The translations under genes were made by a program, and so were the position numbers. From NCBI GenBank assembly GCA_047967505.1, contig CM106538.1: DNA of 64,000 nucleotides. One strand, given 5' to 3'. Shown in pieces: positions 1-11,900 of this stretch (position 1 is its first letter; the number at the start of each line of letters is the position of its first letter). The notes beneath the pieces are model-generated. The model worked only from the letters and a program-made list of their open reading frames with translations, had not been told where the DNA came from and ran no database searches. The stretch is from Dipteris shenzhenensis (taxonomy: Eukaryota; Polypodiophyta; Polypodiopsida; Gleicheniales).

Positions 1-690
1 CATTGCCAAACAATCTAACCAATCAGGCTAATGATTTTGGGATAGAGATTAGAGATAAGCGTAGTTCAAATGGGATGAAGTGGGAATGTTGGTTTTAGAG
101 AAGGTGGAGGAAGAGGAGGGTTATGTGGGGCACTTGGAGACTAAGAGAAGAGAAGTATGGAGGAAATGGAGACTTTTTGCGGAGCCAAATGAAGACAAGC
201 TTTGTATATCTGATTCCAACAATGGGAGTTCCAACGACAGTGATGATGACTATACATGTAATACCGATGTCTTTGTGTGTGAAGAGAAGGGTTTTGAGCT
301 TGAATTGGAGGAGTCCTTGACCAACGCGACCGTTCACAGTAGACTCTTCAAGCATCTTGATGAAGAAGGGAAAAATCATGGAACAAAGCGAGGAGGATTC
401 AAGGTTGAACTTAATACAACTGGTAGAAGAAGTTGAGGTAGAGCATAGGCAAGGTGTTCAAGAGCACAACAATCGTCAAAAGGATGGCATCGAAAAGACG
501 GAAGCAAATGTAGCTGATGAAGAGGGGGACCTTGATGTTTTTGGAGTTCAGGAATAGGAGGGTACAAATGTTTGTCCAATCCATTCCATACATATAACGA
601 TGAGTATGACTCTTTCCAATTCAATCTAGCTATAGAACAAGAGAATGCTTTGGGCAACAGGACTCTAATCCTTCTCCTAATGCAATGCAT
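1..690. other. Unassigned sequence with a short acidic open frame (80-436, +)
   Basis: A 118-codon plus-strand frame at 80-436 is rich in Glu, Asp and Lys (EKVEEEEGYVGHLE, SNNGSSNDSDDDY). The acid-rich style resembles linker regions of plant gypsy polyproteins, but no domain is recognisable and it may not be coding. Confidence 0.2.
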
Positions 691-895
691 TATATAAATC
701 TATATGAATCCCGGAACATGACAAACTCATCCTCTAAAAACACAACAATGTAGTTTCAATCTCATGATAGTCACTCATGACGTTGAAAACCATAAACTCC
801 ATCACGCATAATAGGGACTAGCTACTATGACATCCCCACTAACGTCATCAACACCCAACAAAGGGTGTAGACCATAGTATGCAGAGAGAGATTTG
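690..895. repeat. Copy of the dispersed 'tagatgaatcc' repeat (partial)
   Basis: Shares aactcatcctctaaaaacac, aaccataaactccatcac and gtgtagaccatagtat with the four tandem units at 18.5-20.6 kb, with more substitutions. It is one of the dispersed copies of that family. Confidence 0.7.
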
Positions 896-929
896 ACAAT
901 CAAACCTTGGGAAGACCAAGTTTATGATC

Positions 930-2670
930 TTCAATACCTTACGTGCAGTGCTCCACTGACATAGCTTCACTTACAGAGGTAAGCCAGTGGAGATTGTGCG
1001 ATCTTATACATACTTGGGGGCAGTCTTCATAGGCCTAGTTTTCACAATGACCCAAGCAGCCAGGGCACAACTCACACAAGGAGAGGGAGCTTTGGCTTGA
1101 CAGGAGAGGCAGTACTTTGAAGCACACTTTCAGGATCCACCAACGAAGGGCTGGCTTTTCGACACTCTAGTGAGGCCACTGCCATGCACGCAGCCACCTT
1201 TTCCGGGGAATGATCTATGGACAATAAAGTGAGCAGCTACAAGTGATTATGTGGTCCAAGATGATTTGATGTAAGCCCTCAATTCCCCATCAGATAGTAC
1301 AGGTGGAGTTCATCATGATACCTCTTCATGTGGATGCCATCTTTCACAAAGTGACATTTAGTATCAAGTCATAGCCTAGAGGCCCTCACTTATAACTATT
1401 TTCTAAGATATTGTATGGGATTGAGAGTTTGGGCCTTACAACATTGAAGCTACCGAGGCTGGCACTAGAGTCATCCAAACTACTAGCAGAGAGCGAGGTC
1501 GGCACAGTATGGTATGCACACGTATCCACATGGTTTGCCATGGTATTCAAATGGATCGGCTTTCCCCCTTTCAATACAGTATGGATGCACTACCTGAGTT
1601 GATCCCAGGAGATGAGATTAACCGTATCGTACGGTTAAATCTCGTCCAACTCATACGTCTTGAGCAGGGGGGGAAGGGGGAAACCAAGAGTTCCCCACCA
1701 AGATCCAGTTCTGTCATGACCACTTCCTAAGAGTATTGGAGGACCGCCTATTCATCAGACCCCAATACCTCGAGATCAGAGGAGTCTCACATGCACTAAG
1801 GATTGCCATTGGACAAATGCGAGTCTCTTCCCATAACTAAGGATTGCTACAAGAATACCCAAAGAGCAACAGATCTTGCAGGCTATGCACATTGGGGGGT
1901 CAAGCTAGAGGAGCATTTCTTATGTGCCTACCCAACCTACTATGAGATTTGAGGACAATACCATTGCCTCTTTCAAGACGGACACGGTTTTGACCCACTC
2001 GCACAACTGATCCACCTCCATGACTAGGTCTGCATTGGGCTCTATCTGATTGAGATGCAACGACACAAAGAGACACTATTGCGACAAATCAAAGAGCAGC
2101 AGGTGATGACCGAGCCGCAAGATGTCATGGTAGACCGAGCACAACGACATGTCATGGACTTCTATGCATTTGAGTCAGCTCTAGGACATGGTGGATTGGA
2201 GGAGGAGGAGCTAGCTGACATGAGGACATTATGGATCAGCGGGGAGAGAAGACGCAACGCTGTCGTGCAAGGGATGCAAAGACCACACGTGACACGGAGA
2301 GTGACTAGAGCACGCACGATGAGGTCCGGCCTATTTGGCTCTCCTCAGAGGAGACCGTCGGAGACGAGGTGGCGTACAGAGGTTCAGGAGACCACATCCA
2401 CAACCACAACGAGAGACAGCCCAACAAACGCAAGATATTTTTGCAGCTCATCGGAGAGCCACCACCGTGCCAAGCTTCAGCTTTTGAGTCTCAGGGTTCA
2501 GTTTTTCAGTTTTGTTTGAATTTTTGTTTTGAGCTCGTGAGCTCTTAAGTTTAGAATAGCATTCAGCAAGGGCCCTAGCACACCTTTTGCTTCAGCACAC
2601 CGAGGCTTGTATGGGTTCCCCTTTTTTGGTGTACTTTGTCCCATAGGCCCATGAGGCCTCCCTGGGACAT

Positions 2671-2717
<47 letters not shown>

Positions 2718-2790
2718 CTTTATTTAATCTTTATTAATCCGTACACATTCTCCATGTATTATCCTTTTTCTTTCTTAATAAAACAGGTGC
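930..2790 (+). mobile_element. LINE (non-LTR retrotransposon) 3' fragment: RT C-terminal part, C-terminal domain and 3' UTR
   Basis: Broken frames read GKPVEIVRSYTYLGAVF, FEAHFQDPPTKGWLFDTLV (end of a LINE reverse transcriptase and following domain), TVWYAHVSTWF, then a region equivalent to the CRLC zinc-knuckle region of the related copy at 11.5 kb, and from 2055 an open C-terminal stretch MQRHKETLLRQIKEQQ (to 2519). An untranslated tail with a (CT)n run follows. There are several frameshifts and stops, so it is inactive. The 5' part (endonuclease, RT core) is missing. Confidence 0.75.
2673..2715. repeat. (CT)n microsatellite
   Basis: An uninterrupted run of about 21 CT dinucleotides in the probable 3' UTR of the LINE fragment. 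Confidence 0.95.
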
Positions 2791-2793
2791 ACC

Positions 2794-2910
2794 CTAGGAT
2801 GATTTACTAGGGCATATATACCCCATCTTTAGGTAGTCCTGAAGTTGCTTAGCCAACTCATCCTCCTCTAACTGGCTCATCCTATAAGATGGAATATGTT
2901 TTGATTGGAA
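2794..2910 (-). mobile_element. Ty3/gypsy reverse transcriptase N-terminal scrap
   Basis: The minus strand reads KHIPSYRMSQLEEDELAKQL then DYLKMGYICPSKS, the signature just before the gypsy RT palm (the YRMSPxExxEL and GxIxPSxSP pattern). Only about 35 codons remain; the upstream minus-strand frame does not look like gypsy. Confidence 0.7.
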
Positions 2911-3333
2911 AAATACACAGTTTGGAAGCCACAAATGTGGCATTGGTGAGCGAGAAGACACACGTGGACAAAACCCTTGCTGAGGTGAAGAAGCAAGGGG
3001 GAAGGATACAAGAGGAGTGGAAGAAGGAGAAAATAAGAGAGAAGAGTGGCAAAAAGAGAAGGCTGAGTGGGAGCTAGAAAAGACCAGCAGCAAAGAAAAG
3101 ACGCAAACCATGGAAACGGAGCTGCAACAGCTCAAAGAAATGAAGGGGTCACCCAAGCTGCCATGCAGGTAATGGAGGAGCTAAAATTAGAGAATGCAAA
3201 GCTAAGGAAGGAAATGGCAGCCATGCAGGCTACTATGCAAGGGAAGCACGAGGAAATTGTGAAAAGGATGGCAGACAAGCATGCTGAATTCTCGCAGCAG
3301 ATAACTAAGCAAAGGGTAGAGAGGCTAGAATAG
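2889..3333 (+). other. Coiled-coil-like, charge-rich frames of unknown origin
   Basis: Two overlapping frames (2889-3077 and 3067-3333) are rich in Lys, Glu, Gln and Ala with heptad-like spacing (EELKLENAKLRKEMAAMQA). They could be the coiled-coil part of a degraded retrotransposon gag. No known domain is recognised. Confidence 0.25.
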
Positions 3334-3349
3334 AAGGAAGAAAAATTTA

Positions 3350-3545
3350 ACCTCTAAGGCAGTGGCCAATGCAATAAAAGACTAGTGGCACTTTTTCCCT
3401 TTATAAGGCTTATCCCCAAACCTCTGTTAAAGGTTGAGTCTATGGGTGAGTTAGTCACCACACATGATTTGACCCTAGTTAGGGTCCATCCTAGAGTTTT
3501 GTCTCTATGACTACACTGTGTTCTGGTTGCTGCAATCTCATTTCA
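3350..3545 (+). repeat. Dispersed repeat (LTR-like) shared with 12003-12175
   Basis: Both copies contain taaggcagtggccaatg, gggtgagttagtcaccacac and a matching 'ctagttagggtccat' / 'cagttaggactcat' block in the same order. At 12 kb the copy lies upstream of a copia gag, so an LTR or leader fragment is likely. Confidence 0.6.
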
Positions 3546-5220
3546 CAGGCCTATTCCACGGTGAAGAGAGAAAAGAAATCTCTCGTCTTGCCATGAATAT
3601 AGGAGCCAAGTCATGGCCTTCCTGGAACCGTCTGGATGCCACCTCATCCTTCCAACCGTAGCCAATGCATGTGAAGCACCCAGAGAACACAGCGCCAGAA
3701 CTACTCGGGATTTTCCACCCCCTTCAAACCTCTGCCTAGACCAAGCCCCCCCATGAGAGGATTCCCAATAGAAATAATTAGCAACAAAGGAGGGAAAAGG
3801 AAGCTAGAGAACTGCAATGCAGGAAAAGGAAGGCTTAGGTGATAGCTACAATCCTTTCTGCACGATTTAGTTGGAGCTCTCTCTTGATCCATAGTTCAAA
3901 GCTTCACCAAGCCAGTGAGAAACTCAGAAACAAAGAAACATTGCAAAACAAAGAAATGCAAGTACATAGGCAAAGTTCTAGAGAGCTCTAGTGGTCTAGT
4001 AGATGGTAGAAGGCATGATAGACGATGCTCAAAGTGTTGTAGAACAACAAGAGACAAAGCAGAAGGTAGCAAGGTATAAGGTAGAAAATCCAACAAAGCA
4101 AGTAAAGGGACTAAGAAAATCACAAGATCCTTCCAAGTTAAACTCTGGTACCAATGATGTGGCCTCACAAGCACTCTAAAACACTTCCAAATAACTCATA
4201 GAAGCACTCCATGCTCAGATATGAACTTGAATGCAGACTTCATTACTCATAGAAAAAGATGAAAGGCAGAAGAGCTTGTACAACAGTGAGGCTAGGTGGC
4301 CATGAAAGGCTCAACAAATTAGCTAGAATGGAAAAGATGTGTATATACCAAGAAACTAGCTAGTATAAAGATGTGTATAGACTAAGAACCCTTTTCTGCA
4401 AAATGATGTTTTTCTGAATACTTGCTCTAGGTGAGCAAGACCCTCAAATAAGGCGCTTAGTAGGTCTACGTAGCTCCTGAATCTACTGCCAGTCTAGCTG
4501 TAATCTGCTGAAATCTAGGATCTGGAGTAGGTCTACGTAGCTCCTGCATCTACTGCCAGTCTAGCTGTAATCTCCTGAAATCTAGGATCTGGAGTAAATC
4601 TCAAGTGTAAAAAGTTTTCAACGTATGTACCAACACAATCCCTGAGGTAAGGTACCAAAACAAGGCTCTGTGTGCTGCACCCTCTGAAGGAGACTCCTAT
4701 TCTGCCAAGTGCCTCTGTGATAGGCTTCGGTAGCTCAGCACTCAGGCAAAGATATGCTCCAATGTGTACTGCAGACAAAGCTCCCTTTGTTGCATCCCCT
4801 ATGCTCTCCTACTGTGAGCAGGTCCGCACCTAGCTGTGTTGTAGATGTCTGGATTTCTGCCCTGCAAGATTCATCCTCTGCTTCTCACCCAAGATAGTGA
4901 CCTGCAGGTGAGACTCCAAGAATGACTGGACCCCTGCTAATGGGACCCTATTCTTTGACTTCACCTCCAAGCGCAGAGTGGTCCAGACGGCATCGATATT
5001 GAGGGTCATGCTGGAACCAGCCAACTGGCTGGCTGGTTTGGCCGATCACAGACTGTAGCCAACCATGTGCCCACTGACCAGCCAACCAGGTCCATGGGTC
5101 TATCACTCAGAGAACCTTGACGTATACCAATTGACAATGTTACTGCTTGGCTGCCCACTGCAGTCCTGTGATGGGTCACTACTTCCAGCAACACTAGTGG
5201 CCATCTGATTCAGCATTTAT
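3546..5220. other. Intergenic stretch, nothing recognised apart from a possible PBS and a tandem duplication
   Basis: No frame resembles a known protein. The minus strand has TTGGTACCAGAGTT near 4142-4155, similar to an initiator-Met primer-binding site and directly after a CA dinucleotide, so a minus-strand LTR element may once have been here; no matching LTR pair was found. A 67-bp tandem duplication at 4461-4594 is listed separately. Confidence 0.3.
4461..4594. repeat. 67-bp tandem duplication
   Basis: Two adjacent copies starting taggtctacgtagctcctg and ending ctaggatctggag differ at only a few positions. Confidence 0.9.
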
Positions 5221-5560
5221 TTATGTATCTAGATGAACCAGGAACATGCCCAAACTCATCCTCTAAAAACACAACATAGTGCAGTTTCAATCTCATGATA
5301 GTCACTCATAAGGTTGAAAACCATAAACTCCATCACACATAGTATAGACTAGCTACTTTGACATCCCCACTGACATCATCAGTGCCCAACAGAGTGTGTA
5401 GACCATAGTATAAACATATGCTCTCACACATACAAATCCACACACCCACACATACTTGAGCATCCATTTATACAAAGTCTTTGTCTTAGTTCATTCAAGC
5501 TACAACTTCTTGTGAAGAAGATAAGTATCGCAATACCAGCAGGCCGCAACATGGACACTT
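5221..5560. repeat. Copy of the dispersed ~540-bp repeat (incomplete)
   Basis: Begins tgtatctagatgaacc and carries the block from cccaaactcatcctctaaaa through gagcatccatttatacaaag to gcaataccagcaggccgcaac, as in the tandem array at 18.5 kb, with an internal deletion. On the minus strand it joins an open frame (to about 5720) of unknown nature. Confidence 0.8.
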
Positions 5561-5911
5561 GCATTCTAGCTGGAGTTCTATCTGAAGCAAGATCAAGAGG
5601 GATCTCGCAAGGCATCTGCACATCGAGAGCGCTTTCATGATACCTGACCTGCAAGCCTCTTTTTCTATTGTATATGAATACACGTATCTGTCGGTCAGCC
5701 TGGAACAAGCTGGTCCGCAAAGTGCCCTTGTGAACAGGTGAGTTTTATCCATTTTTCAAAGCTTAATCAGAAGTTCCTATTTCGCAACCCACCCATAAAA
5801 AAACAACTTCCAGCATCTAAAATGGATAGTCATAAAATTCAACTAGTCCATGGCATCCTACACATTACTAAAGGCCAGATACAGTTCTTTGATTCAAAGT
5901 AAGAAAGATAC

Positions 5912-5989
5912 CATAAGCCATTGCCAAGCAGTTTCCCGCCCCTCTATACTGATTCCAGCAAAAACAGACATGGTATCCTGGTTGCGAAC
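5912..5989 (-). CDS. APM1: Aminopeptidase exon 17 (last exon visible)
   Basis: 78 nt (26 codons), acceptor TGTACAG|GTTCGC, donor CTTATG|GTATCT. Encodes [19 protein letters not shown] and TAWQWLM. The next family segment (a tryptophan- and glycine-rich piece ending ITRF) was not found to its left. Confidence 0.9.
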
Positions 5990-8900
5990 CTGTACAACAA
6001 TATATGAAGCAAACATGTCACTGAAGAGACACTTATAAGATGTCTGCATAACTGCCAGCTGACAGTAAGGAGCGTCGTATATACCTCTGTCGAAATAGAG
6101 AAATCCAGTGCTTCACGAACAAGAGCTGGATCTGGAGAGGCAGCCATGTTCCCTGCATTGATGATTCAAATTTGTCTAAAGTGTAAGGTTCACAATCAAT
6201 AGTCCACTCAGTAAAATTATGCAAAATCATAAACCGTTTCTCAGAAATGTTCTAGTTGTAGCAAACATTACTTAATATTCGAGCTCTTTCTTGGCTGAGG
6301 TCTGTCTCTCTGTAGACTTTTAGTAAAGAATCGTAGCCAAATTTGGTAGAGGAAGTAGACTTTCTGATGATAGCTTTGTATGCCGCCTGCAATCCATGTT
6401 AACCGACAATCAGAAAAAGAACAGACAGCTGGCACAAAAGAAAATTACTACAAATCAGCATCCATGCAGCTGTTCCAAACCAAGGACTTAAAATGAAACA
6501 AGATCCTAATTCGGCCATACACTTCTTATGTCTGCCGGTAGCAAAGGTGTTTCTCTATCTTGCAAGAAAGCTTCAAAACGATGGCTTGCTTCTGTTATCA
6601 CATCTTCATAATCAAATGATACCAAAGCTCCCCAAATCTCTCCTCTCAACATTGTGTCCAAATGGTTCTCCTCTTCTTTCACCTCCCAGCCCAATTTCCT
6701 GCACGATACGTAACACAATGATAAATGTATTCTTCCCTTCAAGGCAAATGATGCAATCTGTAAGATAGATACACAAGATTTAAGAAAAATTCCCTGCAGC
6801 TGGCCTTCAACACTTATAATGTCATCTAATTTTGAATATCATACCATGTAAACCAGTACAGCTAATGTGCAATGCAATCAGCAGCACATCAAAGAAACAT
6901 AATGGTGAGAACTCCAGAAAAACAAAATACCACATGCCAGGAAAACTTACTCAGCAGCATAATGAAGAAGCTTCCCACAGAACCTCTTGATGTCAGGTGT
7001 TGCTTCCGGAAGAGCATCACTAATCATTAATGTTACCTTGTATGCCATCTGCGATACCACACAGAAAGACAGATTCAGGATTTGGCAATTGACCAAACAA
7101 ATCACTGTCATCTATACATTTTTTGAATATTACACAATTGAAAGAATGTATGAGTTTACATTGATCAGGGTTGTCAACACACTGTAATTCGTTTCTTCTC
7201 TGAAGACATCCATTAAAGATAGTAAGGCAGCAAGTGGCAGTTTGCATGCACTACACAAAGCAAATGTATCATCGAGAATCCCTACAGTGAAAGCCCAGCA
7301 TATGTTCAGTAATAGAATGATAAAACAGCATCAGAAAAAGACCAACAATGTACCAAAACAAGATGCCAGTTTAAAATATAGGTCTCACCAAACCTATCTG
7401 TAGCATCCAAAGAGCCGGAAACTATTGCTGCTCGAAGTCCTTTAGCAAGACCTTCATCATACTGAACACGGTAGAAGCCAGTCTGCCCAACATTAAGCTT
7501 GACCCAGGAAGATGAAGGTGGCCTTTGATCGTGCATCTCCTTAAAACTTGAGATGGTCTCATTGACAGGATTTGGCAATGTCACACTGCAAACCCTGCCT
7601 CTGACCAGGGATCTTGTGACTGCCAAATAAGAGCCGTAGCAGAGTGTAACTGGGACAACCCACTCCCCACTTCCAGGAAGCCCGCTTGAGAGAAATTGAG
7701 ACTGCAAAAAGCAATTATATCAGCTGTTTAAAGATTTCTAATAAATATTTTAAAAGCACGAAAGGTAAGAGTCTTGCAACCTGTTCCACTTCCAAAGAAG
7801 AACCTTTCATGGTTACTGCAAGTACAGGATATCCCTTCTGTTTTGTCCATGAGTCCATTAGCTCTTTTACAGGTTCCCCAGACACCTCCGCAAGCGACAT
7901 CCAAAGATCATTTGTGCTTGCATTTTGGTATGCGTATCTCTTGATGTAAGACACCAAACCTTTCTGACATACAAGAAACCTATTTTAAACTTGAATCCCT
8001 CAGCATGATATAACACTGAAGTACTGGTATCACACCTCCAAACCCAATGTCTGTCAGCGTGAATGAATACTTACTTGGAAAACTTCAGCACCTAGGTATT
8101 TTTGTAGCATCTGTATGATGGAAGCTCCTTTACTGTAGCTGATTGCATCAAATATCTCGTCAATTTCTCGTGCATGCCCTACTTCAACCTGAAAGGCATG
8201 ATAAGAAATAACATTAAGTGCAGAAATGTAACTATCTGTTTTTGCAAAGTGTCTTGGGAACCAACCAAAAACCTTACATCTCGACGGAGATAGAAGACTG
8301 TTCCATTCAATATAATTCAGAAAAGTATTCATCACAAAAAATCTACAAAATGTCCCTTAAGTGGTAGCATATTTAAAAGCAACTACCTGCTACAGCCTGG
8401 GCATCAATCCCTATGCCTACAAAATGGGTTCCAAGCAGCTCAATAAATCCATACATAATGGCTATACCTCCTGGATCATGAAAATAATAAAAATCATGTC
8501 TGGATGTCCTACATATTGTGATCATCTTGCAAACACTCAGGCAGAGGAGGGCAGGGAAAAACAAGAAAAAAGAACACATGAATAATTGTTGTAGTGACTA
8601 CGATGTTGTAGGTTTCTTTCCAGCTGGCTTTCTGTGATCTAAACCTTGCTTATATATACTGCCCCTTGCATCTCTCCTCCCACTTTTCAGTGATGTCACA
8701 TTGATTGAAGATAAAGACATATAGACAAAGAAGTAGCAACTAGAATTCACAGGCATCATCACATAGGCAACCTGGATTAGGAAGCACATAAAATTTCCTT
8801 ATCCAAAACTAAGTTTTCTATTTTAAGTCTTTTGCAGAGACTCACAAGAGAAACTGACTATCCCATATGTTCCCTTCCAAAGCCCTTTCCTTGAAGGGAT

Positions 8901-11900
8901 TCAAGAACTCCGAATAACGACTTGAGAAACATTATTTAAGAGGAAAGCTGAACCTTGCACACCTATGCCAGTAACTTTTGCGGAAAGAGAGACTTCAATA
9001 ATTGGGTTTTCCAAAGAGAAGTAAATCCTTTCAAAATAAACTCAATTACGTAGACGTCACACATCAGCCATAACAATCTGATGTAAATAAGGAAAACGAA
9101 GAAGAAACACCTTCCATGGTTGCTCCAACCTTGAACATGGCAGTCAAAGCAGGCTACCCAAGTGGCAAAAGCTAAATGAAAAGGACAATAAAATATACCC
9201 TTACTAGGCAATGAAAAGCAAGCCTCAAGGGGGATAATGTCATGTCATGCCTTGCTGGCCCATGGAGAACATGAAGTCTTGTGATTAATGACACAGAGAG
9301 GAGATCAAAAGGCTCAGCCAGACGCCACTCACACGATGATCACCGATTGTTTCTAGTCAGATAGCACGGACCGGCAGTCCCCAGGGACCACAGACCCACC
9401 AACATGTTCATACAGAGATGGGCCTGCATCAGGTAGGAACTCGAAGATATTCGAGTTCTCTTTGCCACAAGCTCCAGGCTCTACCTTTCCTCTTCACAAT
9501 TTTCCCCTCTTACACTCCTGCCTCAAAACCTCTGTTCCCCTCCTCATGCAAGACCTTGCCATCTCCTGCCCACTCTGAGCCCCAGCAGATTTCTTCTTTG
9601 CCTTCTCAAAGCCTGTTCCAAGACTAATTCGAAGCATTAATACAGTTGAGGCTAACAGAACGAAGATGATTTCAAAAGGTCTCCATTTCATCCTAGAGCC
9701 AACCCCCTCCCCCTTTTCCCTCTCTTCTGGCACGGAAATATTTATAGCTTTCATGATTTCAGCATGATCAATTGCAGAATTCAATGAACATGATCGTAAT
9801 ATCTCACCTATACAGAAAGACAACGTTGCAGCTAGTAGACCTAGCAGTTCCAGCATAAATTGTTACACAGTCCAAGGACCATAAATTGATCAGCAACCTT
9901 ACCCCAAGAATAATAAAAAATAGCATAATCTGGCCAATTGGGCTAAGCTTCTCTCTTTCCCTTGAAGTATTACAGGATTTACAGACATTATCCTTACCAA
10001 TCAAGCGTGGCATCTACATAGGCCCTTACATCTTCTCACAACAGAAATACAGGGAAATAAAGGAAAAAAAGCAACCTCGATAGGATGAGATTCGACAAGC
10101 CCATCGAGTCTGAATGCAGACCCTGTTTGTTGAATGAATTGTGTCCAGATTTTCCAATCAGGAAACAAGTGGTCTACAGCCAAAAAGCTCACCTGCAAGG
10201 AAAAGAGACTTGATAAATATGCCAGCATCGCATTTGTCATGGAACCCACACTAGGAAAGGGAACACCAATTCAAGACAGAAGTCTGGAAACTACAAACCC
10301 CCTTCACTACAACTTTTCTGCTCCAAACCTGACAGGCAAGCTATCTTTGCTAGCTTGTCTACATTCCACAAAAGATCATAATCACTAAGCCTTTTATACC
10401 TTATTCGCTCACCAACTTCTAGCATGGAAATCTTGAAGTACAAAACATACTCTTCGAGAAAGAAATATTGACCAACTCCCACAAGAATGAGAGGCTATCA
10501 AGCTCGCGAAACCAGGACAAATAATATAGCATACCCATGTAGCAAAACCTTCATTGAGCCAAAGATGAGTCCACCAATCCATTGTCACAAGGTTTCCAAA
10601 CCATTGATGTGCTAGTTCATGTGTAACAACAATTGCAACCTGGGTAAAATCCACAATAAAGAAACCATCATTGAGACAATAGTGTTCGTTCATAGTCCAG
10701 ATTGTGAAAGAAGGAAACACATCAGGAGACAAAAAAGTGCTTCTTGTCTTACTCTTTGTTTATTTGCCGCTGCAGAATTTTTATCATCATACAGTAAGGC
10801 AGACTCACGGTAAGTCACAAGACCATAATTTTCCATTGCTCCAGCTGCAAAGTCTGGAATAGCCACCATGTCCATTTTTGGAAGAGGATATGCAGTTCCA
10901 AAGTATCTGTCCAAACAAAATAAACCGTTGAAGCAGGCTCATGATCAAATCCAGAGAGCCAGACACATTCAACTGATCAGACCATAACTTTAACAACAAG
11001 AAATCCACAGACCTACCCAAGTTAAGGTTATTGTCCAAACAGGAAAATTATGCTACTGCTAAGTTCATACTTCCAATCTACTCAGCTATATGTACTCCAA
11101 GACAATGGTAATAAAGACTCTATCATTCGCCAAACCCTACCAGGGGAGCACTCAGCAATCTCCCATGATGGACTAGACCTCAGGCTCAAGGGTGGATCGC
11201 ATATGGCTGGGTGGTGAGCCACTACCTCCTGTCCATATGGATTGCTCATGATCAAGTGCATGGAATCCCATGCTTTGACATGGAATGGACACATTCTCAC
11301 AATGCAAGTTATACCATGGAGTGGACGGATTATTACTTAAGATGGTCACCCCAAGTATGGGACTTAAAAATTGGTATCAAAGCCAACCTTGAGTCGTTTT
11401 GCAATCATCATTGATCTTTTGTTTGGGCACCTTGTTATTTCAAAACTTGATTAATTCTGTTTTTCTTTGTATGGCCCCAGCCATGTCCCTCCTGAAAGAG
11501 ACAGTGGTATCGTCCTCAAATCTCGTAGTAGGCAGCGCAAGTACATAGAAAATCCTCCTCTCTGTCTCCATCTCTGCCAGCATGCATAACCTGCAGATCT
11601 GTTGCTCTCTAGGTGTACCTATGGCTCTCCCTGCCTGGATCCTCAATTGATGGGACGAGACCAACATCCGTCGTGTGAGGCTCATCTGTTCTCTAGATAC
11701 TGGGGTATAATCAATCAATCCCCTGACACCGTCACGAAGTGGTCGCGGTAGAACTGGATCTTGGTGGTGAACTCTTGGTCCCCCCCCAAAAAAAAGTCAA
11801 GACATATAGAGCTGGAGTAGGTCCAACCATATGATACAGTTGATCTCATCATGTGGGACCATGGGATTAGGGGCATCCAAGCTATACTGAAAGCAAGAGA

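Noticed and set aside
2794-3156. 120-codon minus-strand frame as one protein
   Set aside because: Only its last ~35 codons match gypsy RT; the rest is Ser/Phe-rich antisense of the charged plus-strand frame.
5424-5760. Missing C-terminal aminopeptidase exon
   Set aside because: The open minus-strand frame here (ADRQIRVFIYNRKRGLQVRY) does not resemble the expected family segment and runs into the dispersed repeat.
6519-6524. Exon 14 donor at AGAA|GT
   Set aside because: It would leave exon 15 out of frame; the GT two bases further (AGAAGT|GTATGG) keeps the phase and the conserved AAYKAIIRK.
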